From NCBI RefSeq assembly GCF_042658365.1, contig NZ_JBHSQC010000015.1: a stretch of DNA of 64,000 nucleotides; one strand, written 5' to 3'. Positions 26,051 through 32,695 of this stretch are shown here, one piece after another (position 1 is the first letter of the stretch; the number at the start of each line of letters is the position of its first letter). This DNA is from Carnobacterium_A antarcticum. GTDB taxonomy: Bacteria; Bacillota; Bacilli; Lactobacillales; Carnobacteriaceae. The translations under genes and the position numbers were made by a program. Under the pieces are notes generated by a model. The model saw nothing but the letters and a program-made list of their open reading frames with translations. It was not told the origin of the DNA and did not search any database.

Positions 26051-26095
26051 AAAAGGCTCATAAACATTGATTTATCAACACTTACAAGCCTTTTG
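26051..26095 (-). terminator. ssrA terminator
   Basis: AAAAGGCT...TGTTGAT pairs with ATCAA...AGCCTTTTT on the minus strand, 28 bases past the tmRNA 3' end. Confidence 0.75.
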
Positions 26096-26122
26096 ATTTA
26101 GTTCTTCAAACTAGTTTTTTCA

Positions 26123-26486
26123 TGGAGACGGCGGGAGTCGAACCCGCGTCCAAATATATCGGCACCTAGACATCTACGTTTATAGTTATGCTATTTAAAG
26201 ATTCGCTGGGCACCAGCCACACAACCGGCATCGTGCTTCGCTAGTCTGATAATCTCTTCTAAACCTTGCAGACGGAAAGGTTTAGCGTATCCCACTAATT
26301 ATAGGACCCTTGCTCGAGCACATGGGCGATGCCGAGAGGATCTACACTAAGCTGTTATTACGCAGCTAAAGCGTAAGAGTTATTATTGTTTTTAGCAGTT
26401 ATTTTAACTGTAACGTTTTTACGTAGACGTAACCTACGAAACGCAATCCAAGCTCGACCTATACCTGTCGAATCCGTAACGCCCCC
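26123..26486 (-). ncRNA. ssrA: tmRNA (ssrA), tag AKNNNNSYALAA
   Basis: Transfer-messenger RNA that rescues stalled ribosomes with SmpB. The 5' end GGGGGCGTTACGGATTCGAC (from 26486) and the 3' end GTTCGACTCCCGCCGTCTCC (to 26124) form the tRNA-like domain; the 7-bp acceptor stem pairs with two G-U wobbles. CCA is not encoded. The resume codon GCT is at 26396-26394, and the frame encodes AKNNNNSYALAA, ending in the degradation signal ALAA and two TAA stops (26360-26355). Length is about 364 bases. smpB is 6 kb away. Confidence 0.96.
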
Positions 26487-26496
26487 GAATGGGTAG

Positions 26497-26526
26497 TGTA
26501 TACAGAATAGTAAAGTTTCCTGTTAA
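26497..26526 (-). promoter_or_regulatory. ssrA promoter
   Basis: -35 TTAACA (26521-26526), 18-base spacer, -10 TATACA (26497-26502), 11 bases before the mature tmRNA 5' end. Confidence 0.65.
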
Positions 26527-26715
26527 AGTCCCATTACCTATATTGAACTCTCTATTACTAGTATAACACATTTTTATAAAAAAGAAAATACGTTCGCTTA
26601 TCCCTTTTCGCATTCACTCTCTTCCTTTTTCCAAGCGGATTAGTACGGAACGACCCAATTATCTGCTACTATATAGAGTAGGAACAATTACATGTTATGA
26701 AGGAGTATAGAATAA

Positions 26716-27459
26716 ATGACGACTCAAATAGAAACGTTACAAAAACTTATTAACGAAGCAAAAAGTATTGCCTTTTTTGGAGGTGCTGGGGTTTCAACGG
26801 AAAGCGGCTTGCCCGATTATCGTTCGAACACCGGCACATATACTGAATTAGAACAGCAACAGTTAGACCCTAAAAAAGTGATGAGCAAACGATTTTTAAT
26901 GGAACACCCGGAAAAGTTCTTTAACCGTCCCAATACACGTAAAACGCCTCTTTTGCCTAAACCAAATGCTGCGCATCTTTATCTAGCTGAACTGGAAAAA
27001 AAAGGAAAAGATGTTCGAATCATTACTCAAAACGTTGACGGCTTGCATCAGGTAGCTGGCAGCAAATTGGTCATCGAATTACACGGCAACAATCGCCATT
27101 TCCATTGTATGAAATGCGGCAGAGAATATCCGTATAACGAGATTCAGCGAGATGAACAAAATATACCCAGATGCCCAATTGACAACGGCATTATCCGTGC
27201 AGATGTTATTTTATTTGGGGAGAATTTAAAACCTGGAGTGTTAGACCGAGCTAAAAAAATCATGGCTAGTTCAGATTTGCTGATTATTGCGGGTACTTCT
27301 TTAACAGTCAATCCTTCGAAAAACTTGATCCATTATTTTGAAGGAAATCATGTAGTAGTAATCAATAAAACACCGTTGGATCTTGATTTGACAGTAGATC
27401 TGACCATAGAAGGGGCAGTTGGAGAGATTTTCAGTCAATTGTCTGCTTCATCAATTTAA
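26716..27459 (+). CDS. cobB: Sir2-family NAD-dependent protein deacylase, with one zinc cysteine replaced
   Basis: Sirtuins remove acyl groups from lysine using NAD. The 247-residue protein has GGAGVSTESGLPDYRS at 22-37, TQNVDGLH at 104-111, catalytic His123 (ELHGN) and GTSLTVNPS at 193-201. The zinc module has Cys131 and Cys134 (CMKC) and Cys153 (RCPID), but the fourth ligand, normally CPxC, is Asp156. RPD in the following segment is also changed to RAD. Zinc could still bind through aspartate, or stability may be reduced. GAAGGAG precedes ATG 26716. It is a single gene between ssrA and a convergent HAD hydrolase. Confidence 0.9.
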   Translation: MTTQIETLQKLINEAKSIAFFGGAGVSTESGLPDYRSNTGTYTELEQQQLDPKKVMSKRFLMEHPEKFFNRPNTRKTPLLPKPNAAHLYLAELEKKGKDVRIITQNVDGLHQVAGSKLVIELHGNNRHFHCMKCGREYPYNEIQRDEQNIPRCPIDNGIIRADVILFGENLKPGVLDRAKKIMASSDLLIIAGTSLTVNPSKNLIHYFEGNHVVVINKTPLDLDLTVDLTIEGAVGEIFSQLSASSI

Positions 27460-27470
27460 CCATCACCAAA

Positions 27471-27512
27471 ATCGCTGGCACTAGATAGTATCCTAGTACC
27501 AGCGATTTTTTA
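27471..27512 (+). terminator. Terminator after the sirtuin gene
   Basis: AAAATCGCTGG...ACTAG pairs with CTAGT...CCAGCGATTTT, followed by Ts. Confidence 0.85.
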
Positions 27513-27531
27513 AATTTCACTTGGGCCAAAC

Positions 27532-27568
27532 AAAAAAGGAAAGAAGCAATGGCTCCTTTCCTTTTTTG
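27532..27568 (-). terminator. Terminator after the HAD hydrolase gene
   Basis: AAAAAAGGAAAG pairs with CTTTCCTTTTTT; it begins right at the stop codon of the minus-strand hydrolase. Confidence 0.8.
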
Positions 27569-28345
27569 TTAAATCAAATCGTAATACTTCAATCCTTCAA
27601 CGATTCCGCCATCAACGTGGCTGGCAGTAATGTATGTTGCCTTTTCTTTTAAAGTTGCTAGTCCATTGCCCATTGCTACTCCATAGTCCACGTGTTCGAC
27701 CATTTCAATATCATTGGACCCATCGCCGAAAGCGAAAGTCGGTATAGACTCAAACTTCAACGTCTTAACTAGTTCTGTAATACCGGTAGCTTTTGAATTG
27801 CCTTTTGGAATAGTATCCATACTATAAGGGGTATTCCGGTAAAAAGACAATTCTGGAAAATTCTTTTTAAAATAAGCGTCTTGTGTTTTGTCCGTATTCA
27901 ATACCAATGCCATCAACACTTCTTCTTCTAAATGCAAAGTACTGTGTATAGAAGGAACTTCGGCATGAATAAATTGATACGCTTCTTTTAATACTTCTGT
28001 CTCACGCGTTGCCCGGATTTTATCATGCGTATAAAAAGACAGTGCAAATTTTCGTTCTTCTGTTGCCTGTTTTAAATTGACCAACGTTTTTTCAGGAATT
28101 CGATTTCGATAAACTTCTTTGCCTTCGTATACAATGTACTGCCCATTAAGCGTAATAAACGAATCGATTGGCGTTTCTTTTAGTACATGCTGAATTTCAA
28201 TCGGGCTTCGCCCAGTTGCAATAAAAGGAATGTTGCCGTTCTTTTTCATTTGTTCTAGGGCCTCGACTACTTCTGTGTCAACTTTAGATTCTTTATTCAA
28301 TAATGTTCCATCTAAATCAAAAAATACTAATGCTTTTGGATTCAA
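27569..28345 (-). CDS. Cof-type HAD-IIB phosphatase
   Basis: A 258-residue HAD-superfamily hydrolase of the Cof/YidA (IIB cap) type, usually a broad phosphosugar or FMN phosphatase. Motif I is FFDLDGTLL with nucleophile Asp10 and acid Asp12, motif II is FIATGRSP, a lysine occurs at IPKGNSKATGI, and motif IV is FGDGSNDIEMVEHVDYGVAMGNG. The start is TTG 28345 after AAGGGG. It is 25 bases downstream of a histidine-phosphatase gene on the same strand, and the pair is probably co-transcribed. Substrate unknown. Confidence 0.88.
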   Translation of the reverse strand: MNPKALVFFDLDGTLLNKESKVDTEVVEALEQMKKNGNIPFIATGRSPIEIQHVLKETPIDSFITLNGQYIVYEGKEVYRNRIPEKTLVNLKQATEERKFALSFYTHDKIRATRETEVLKEAYQFIHAEVPSIHSTLHLEEEVLMALVLNTDKTQDAYFKKNFPELSFYRNTPYSMDTIPKGNSKATGITELVKTLKFESIPTFAFGDGSNDIEMVEHVDYGVAMGNGLATLKEKATYITASHVDGGIVEGLKYYDLI

Positions 28346-28370
28346 TCGGTTGTTCCCCTTTATATCGTTT

Positions 28371-29054
28371 TTAGTCTTTTTCTAAATCTTTAAAGTGTTC
28401 GATTTGATTGTAGCTCTTCAAATGGTAACGGCCATCGTAATAGCTTACTTTTGAAACGCTGGCATTTAACAGCGGTTGAGGATTTTCCAACTCAGGAATC
28501 AAGCCGTTTAACATATAACGAATAGTATTGCCATGTGCTACAACTAAAACGTTATCTCCTGTATCGCGATGTGTTTTGATTAATTTTAAGAGTCCTTTTT
28601 CAAGGCGTAACCAAAACTCCAAGAAATCTTCTGCGTGATGGTAAGGATCAGCTTTTTTCGTTGCATCCATTTGCTCAGGGATACTCGATCCAGCCCATAA
28701 TTCTGCTACTGTAGGAAATCCCATCACTTCATTGATGCTTTCCCATACTTCATCAATATCCAAACCTTCATAAGAGCCAAAAAAGACTTCTCTAAATTCC
28801 GGCATAGCTTGCATTTGTAATTTTTCGGCAGCATGGTTTTCTTCTAAAATAATTCCGCCGGTTTCAATGGTACGATTTAAATCACTGGTATATACAGCAT
28901 CAAATTTTACATCTGCTAATCCTCTGCCGCTTCGGCGGACATCTTCGCGTCCTTCAGGTGTTAACTGAGTATCGCTCCACCCTTGCATTCTTCTGTATAA
29001 ATTAAAATACGTTTGACCATGTCTCACAAAATAAAATGTACAACCTTTACTCAT
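28371..29054 (-). CDS. Histidine phosphatase superfamily (phosphoglycerate-mutase-like) protein
   Basis: A 227-residue protein of the histidine phosphatase branch 1. The RHG motif is FYFVRHGQTYFN (His12 is phosphorylated), and the second histidine is in VLVVAHGNTIRYML near residue 173; an acidic residue lies in FREVFFGSYEGLD. True glycolytic phosphoglycerate mutase is supplied by gpmI in this window, so this is more likely a phosphatase of small phosphorylated metabolites. AGGAG precedes the ATG. It is upstream of the HAD gene in a likely two-gene unit. Confidence 0.85.
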   Translation of the reverse strand: MSKGCTFYFVRHGQTYFNLYRRMQGWSDTQLTPEGREDVRRSGRGLADVKFDAVYTSDLNRTIETGGIILEENHAAEKLQMQAMPEFREVFFGSYEGLDIDEVWESINEVMGFPTVAELWAGSSIPEQMDATKKADPYHHAEDFLEFWLRLEKGLLKLIKTHRDTGDNVLVVAHGNTIRYMLNGLIPELENPQPLLNASVSKVSYYDGRYHLKSYNQIEHFKDLEKD

Positions 29055-29197
29055 AAAAATCTCCTCCGTAAAAATAACATTTCTTAGTAAATCGTGCTCA
29101 CTTTCTATTGTACCAGAGATAAGGGTCTGACAATAAATTTTCCCAGTTATTAAACAAAAACCTCAACTTCTCTTTCTTTTTGTATTAATGAATAGGA

Positions 29198-31171
29198 TCA
29201 TTTTCTCGGTTGTTCAAGAATTTCCCCGTTTTGATAAGCCTCTAATAATTCTTTTAAATCCGTCACTTGTTTTGTTAAGCGTCTGCCAATATCGGTTTCA
29301 CGCACTTTTTTGCGGTCTAGCTCACGGTCCACGACTCTGCGGGTAGACATGATATCAAATTCATTTTCAACAGCATTTTTAAGCGACGTAAAGGGCTGGT
29401 GCGATACTAATTGCATTCCATATGAGTTATAAAGCAGCGTGTACCCAGCTAATCCAGTGGTGTCTTGATAGGCTTTAGAAAATCCGCCGTCAATAACCAG
29501 CATGCGCCCTTCAGCTTTGATCGGGTCTTCTCCCCGTTTTTCTTTTACCGGTGTATGTCCATTAATAATATGTCCCTTAGCAGGATCCAATCCGAACTCG
29601 ACTAAGATTTTTTCGCACGTCGCGACATCGTTTCGCATACTGTAATAAGCGTTTTTCTTTTCTACATGGGTTTCTTTATCTTCAATGTAATACCGCTCAA
29701 AAGTTGTCATTTGGTCTTTTCCAAATAATGATGAAGCTGGACCGGTCCAAAGATACCAAATCAAGTCTAAGTGTTTTTCTTTATTTTCTTTGTTTCTGGT
29801 TAAGTACCCTTTGCGCAATATTTCTTCAAACTTATCCAGCAAAGCTTTTCCTTTATACTGCTTGTCCCTAATTTGCAGTTCCATAAAGCTTCCGTCTTCG
29901 TTCAACGGAACACAGCCGTGAAACAATAAATTATCGTTGTACTTCAAATACATATGTCCTTTGTTGTATAAATAAGAAATGTGTTTTTGCAGACGTTCAC
30001 TGTGTTTAAAAGCGTAAACCAGTTTATCCACAATAAATTCCTCTTCTTTGCTCAATTTATAAGGGTCTGCTGGATCAATGGTCGGGAAATACGTATTGGT
30101 CAACGGGTAACTTTTCCCTTTTATCGTGATCGTCCCTTTTTCATAATCGATCATATCTAGAACCATTCTGTGTTCTAATTTAAAATCCGGTTGCCGTTTA
30201 ATGATCACTCCTTCAAGTTTAAATTGAATCACGGCAATGGCTTGATGCATTTTAGTAATTTGTCTAATTTCTTCTTCATAGAAATCAGATCTTTCTGCAT
30301 CTATTTTGGGATAAAAACCATGTGCATAATCTTCTGGATAGGTCATCTCAGCAAAGGTCAACAATTGACGCAACGAAATTCCATAAGCGTCTTCGATGAT
30401 TTCCAAATTATCGTAACGTGCTGAGATCCGTAAAACATTAGCGATACAAACTGCAGAACCGCTGGCTGCTCCCATCCACAGAATATCGTGATTGCCCCAC
30501 TGTATATCAACGGAATGGTGATCGATCAATGTATCCATAATTTTATCTGGATATGGTCCACGGTCATAGATATCGCCAACGACATGCAGATGATCGACAA
30601 CTAAACGTTGGATCAGATAAGAAATTGCCGTAATAAATTCAGGAGCACGATCTAATGAAAGAATGCTTTGAATGATTTTGCTGTAATAATCTTCTTTATT
30701 AGCAAAACTATTGTCTTTTGACAAAAGCTCTTCAATAATATAAGCAAATTCATTTGGTAAAGCTTTTCTAACTTTTGAACGGGTGTATTTCGATGCAACA
30801 AATACACATAATTCAATCAAACGAGACAGTGTAATACGATACCATTCATCAATTTCTGTTTGATTATCAAAATCTTCCAAAATATTTCTGATTTTTTCTT
30901 CAGGATAATAAATCAATGTGGCTAACATCTTCATCTCTTTTTGACTTAACCGGTCAATAAATATTTCATTGATTTTTTCTTTGATGTTGCCAGACCCATT
31001 GCGCAAAACGTGTTGAAAGGCATCGTACTCCCCATGAATATCACTCAAAAAGTGTTCCGTACCTTTAGGCAAATTCATAATGGCTTCCAAGTTTATGATT
31101 TCTGTTGTTGTTTCTCCAATGGTTGGGTATTCTTTAGCCAATAATGTTAAATATTTTTTGTTTATATCCAA
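29198..31171 (-). CDS. fbp: Class III fructose-1,6-bisphosphatase
   Basis: Hydrolyses fructose-1,6-bisphosphate for gluconeogenesis. At 657 residues it is the large Firmicutes type III enzyme, built on a calcineurin-like metallophosphatase core: HFLSDIHGEYDAF, VVGDIYDRGPYPDKIMDTL, WGNHDILWMGAASGS and, near the C-terminus, NGHTPVKEKRGEDPIKA. The start is TTG 31171, set by a perfect AGGAGG at 31179-31184; the longer in-frame ORF to 31237 has no such site. A TATAAT -10 lies at 31214-31219. It has no operon partners. Confidence 0.95.
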   Translation of the reverse strand: MDINKKYLTLLAKEYPTIGETTTEIINLEAIMNLPKGTEHFLSDIHGEYDAFQHVLRNGSGNIKEKINEIFIDRLSQKEMKMLATLIYYPEEKIRNILEDFDNQTEIDEWYRITLSRLIELCVFVASKYTRSKVRKALPNEFAYIIEELLSKDNSFANKEDYYSKIIQSILSLDRAPEFITAISYLIQRLVVDHLHVVGDIYDRGPYPDKIMDTLIDHHSVDIQWGNHDILWMGAASGSAVCIANVLRISARYDNLEIIEDAYGISLRQLLTFAEMTYPEDYAHGFYPKIDAERSDFYEEEIRQITKMHQAIAVIQFKLEGVIIKRQPDFKLEHRMVLDMIDYEKGTITIKGKSYPLTNTYFPTIDPADPYKLSKEEEFIVDKLVYAFKHSERLQKHISYLYNKGHMYLKYNDNLLFHGCVPLNEDGSFMELQIRDKQYKGKALLDKFEEILRKGYLTRNKENKEKHLDLIWYLWTGPASSLFGKDQMTTFERYYIEDKETHVEKKNAYYSMRNDVATCEKILVEFGLDPAKGHIINGHTPVKEKRGEDPIKAEGRMLVIDGGFSKAYQDTTGLAGYTLLYNSYGMQLVSHQPFTSLKNAVENEFDIMSTRRVVDRELDRKKVRETDIGRRLTKQVTDLKELLEAYQNGEILEQPRK

Positions 31172-31275
31172 TAGAAGCCCTCCTGTTCCATCTTTTTTAT
31201 GTATACCAATTTTATTATACCATGCTTTCCGCAACAATCTAATGTTCTTTTAATGTTTCTCTTTCCATTTGCAAA

Positions 31276-31304
31276 ATAAAACTGCCGCTAGAAACCGGCA
31301 GTCT
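31276..31304 (-). terminator. gpx terminator
   Basis: ACTGCCG (31281-31287) pairs with CGGCAGT (31296-31302), followed on the minus strand by TTTATTTTG. Confidence 0.7.
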
Positions 31305-31357
31305 GTCTTTGGTTCTTTTAGTTCATTCAGAATGGATTAAGCCATTGGGAATAATAA

Positions 31358-31828
31358 TCAAGCAGTAATCGCTTCAGCAATGGCCGAGTCAATATCTTCA
31401 GGTTTAGTCATTGGGCCAAAACGTTCAATAATCTCCCCGTCTTTGCCAATTAGAAATTTTGTGAAGTTCCATTTGATCTTTTTGTTGCCGGTATGCTCGG
31501 TTAAATAGTTATAAAGCGGAGCAGCCTCTTTTCCATTCACCAATATTTTTTCATATAGCGGAAACGAAACATTGTAATTCACTTGGCAAAATTCGACAAT
31601 TTCTTCATTATTCAAAGGTTCTTGATTCATAAACTGGTTAGAGGGAAATCCTAGAACAACAAATCCTTGGTCTTTGTATTTTTCATATAACTTTTCTAAA
31701 CCCTCAAATTGAGGAGCTAAGCCGCACTTGCTAGCCGTATTAACGATCAATACTGTTTTACCTTCATATTTGCTTAGTGAAACGTCTTTCCCATCTATTT
31801 CTTTGACGGTAAAATCATAAATTGTCAT
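31358..31828 (-). CDS. gpx: Glutathione peroxidase family thiol peroxidase
   Basis: A 156-residue peroxidase of the GPx family, reducing hydroperoxides through a cysteine. The active-site block is NTASKCGLAPQFEGLEKLY with the peroxidatic Cys35 in place of selenocysteine; GFPSNQF with the catalytic Gln and KWNFTKFLIGKDG with the Trp and Asn complete the site. Bacterial cysteine forms normally use thioredoxin as donor, and trxB is in this window. ATG 31828 follows AAGGAG; the ORF extends eleven codons further without a ribosome site. Confidence 0.93.
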   Translation of the reverse strand: MTIYDFTVKEIDGKDVSLSKYEGKTVLIVNTASKCGLAPQFEGLEKLYEKYKDQGFVVLGFPSNQFMNQEPLNNEEIVEFCQVNYNVSFPLYEKILVNGKEAAPLYNYLTEHTGNKKIKWNFTKFLIGKDGEIIERFGPMTKPEDIDSAIAEAITA

Positions 31829-31900
31829 GAGAACTCCTTCTTTCCTTGCTCTTTTTACCATTATAACAAAGGCCGTTAAAAAACACTCTTATTTGGTTTT

Positions 31901-31949
31901 AAAAAAACTATCCCATCTAAAGAATACTCTCTTTAGATGGAATAGTTTA
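31901..31949 (-). terminator. Original rnr-smpB terminator, now separated from smpB
   Basis: Long stem with one mismatch near each end: left arm AAACTATCCCATCTAAAG (31905-31922), right arm CTTTAGATGGAATAGTTT (31931-31948). On the minus strand it is followed by seven Ts. Without the element at 31956-32209 it would start directly after the smpB stop. Confidence 0.9.
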
Positions 31950-31955
31950 TCTTTC

Positions 31956-32209
31956 GGTTCTATCATTTTGGGTGTTGGTAAGTGAAATGACTATATGCTA
32001 CAATCTTGAAATTTTTGGAGGAATAGTGGCTGCTTGTAGCCATGAAAAGGATTCAATGCGAATTACGAAGCGTTTACGCTTCGTTTGAGGCTTGAAATCC
32101 TGGAGACCCAAAGGGGCTCCAGGCGGTCCCATGGCTTTCTACAAGCAAACACGTAAGTTCCGAAGGAAATTTCAATCTAAGAAACACCAACACGATTTGA
32201 TAAAGAGCC
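31956..32209 (+). mobile_element. MITE-like element, copy 2 (ISL3-type ends, intact 8-bp target duplication)
   Basis: A 254-bp element flanked by a perfect 8-bp direct repeat TATCTTTC (31948-31955 and 32210-32217). Ends are GGTTCTATC and, on the other strand, GGCTCTTTATC; both then share GTGTTGGT after a short gap, forming terminal inverted repeats. Inside, GAGGAATAGTGGCTGCTTG and ATGGCTTTCTACAAGCA match copy 1, and the whole can fold on itself. It carries additional small hairpins (ACGAAGCG/CGCTTCGT, CTGGAG/CTCCAG) lacking in copy 1. ISL3-family elements typically make 8-bp duplications; no transposase is present. Insertion was at the smpB stop codon. Confidence 0.88.
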
Positions 32210-32667
32210 TATCTTTCTCTTAAAGATCTCGCTAAATCGCGTTTTTGATCTTTGCGTTTTAAATCTTCACGTTTATCGTAATTCTTTTTCCCTTTAGCTA
32301 CACCAATCAAAACTTTTGCAAAGCCGTTCTTGATGTAAACTTTTAACGGTACTAACGTATTCCCGCTGCCTTTTGTTTCATTTTGCAATCGTTCGATTTG
32401 CTTCTTATGCATCAGTAGTTTTCTTGTCCGTAAAGGATCGTGGTTAAATTGGTTTCCTTGTTCATAAGGGCTGATGTGGACATTGTGCAAATAAATCTCA
32501 CCATTGCGAACGCGCGCAAAACCGTCTTTTAAGTTGATTCGTGCAGCACGTATCGATTTTATCTCTGTTCCTTTAAGAACGATACCAGCTTCGACAGTAT
32601 CTAAGATAATAAAATCAAACCGGGCTTTTCTATTCTGGGCAATCAGTTTTCCTTGGCCTTTTGGCAT
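32209..32667 (-). CDS. smpB: SmpB, SsrA-binding protein
   Basis: Binds tmRNA and directs it to stalled ribosomes. The start at ATG 32667 gives the standard MPKGQGKLIAQNRKARFDF beginning and 152 residues; AAGGAGG lies 8 bases upstream, whereas the ORF start at 32688 has none. The OB-fold core LKGTEIKSIRAARINLKDGFARV and HISPYEQGNQFNHDPLRTRKLL is intact, and the basic tail KGKKNYDKREDLKRKDQKRDLARSLRER is present. The stop TAG takes its G from the inserted element; the ancestral stop was TAA. It is 28 bases after rnr, the usual rnr-smpB pair. Confidence 0.97.
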   Translation of the reverse strand: MPKGQGKLIAQNRKARFDFIILDTVEAGIVLKGTEIKSIRAARINLKDGFARVRNGEIYLHNVHISPYEQGNQFNHDPLRTRKLLMHKKQIERLQNETKGSGNTLVPLKVYIKNGFAKVLIGVAKGKKNYDKREDLKRKDQKRDLARSLRER

Positions 32668-32695
32668 ATCATTCGCCTCCTTGCTCATTCAACAG

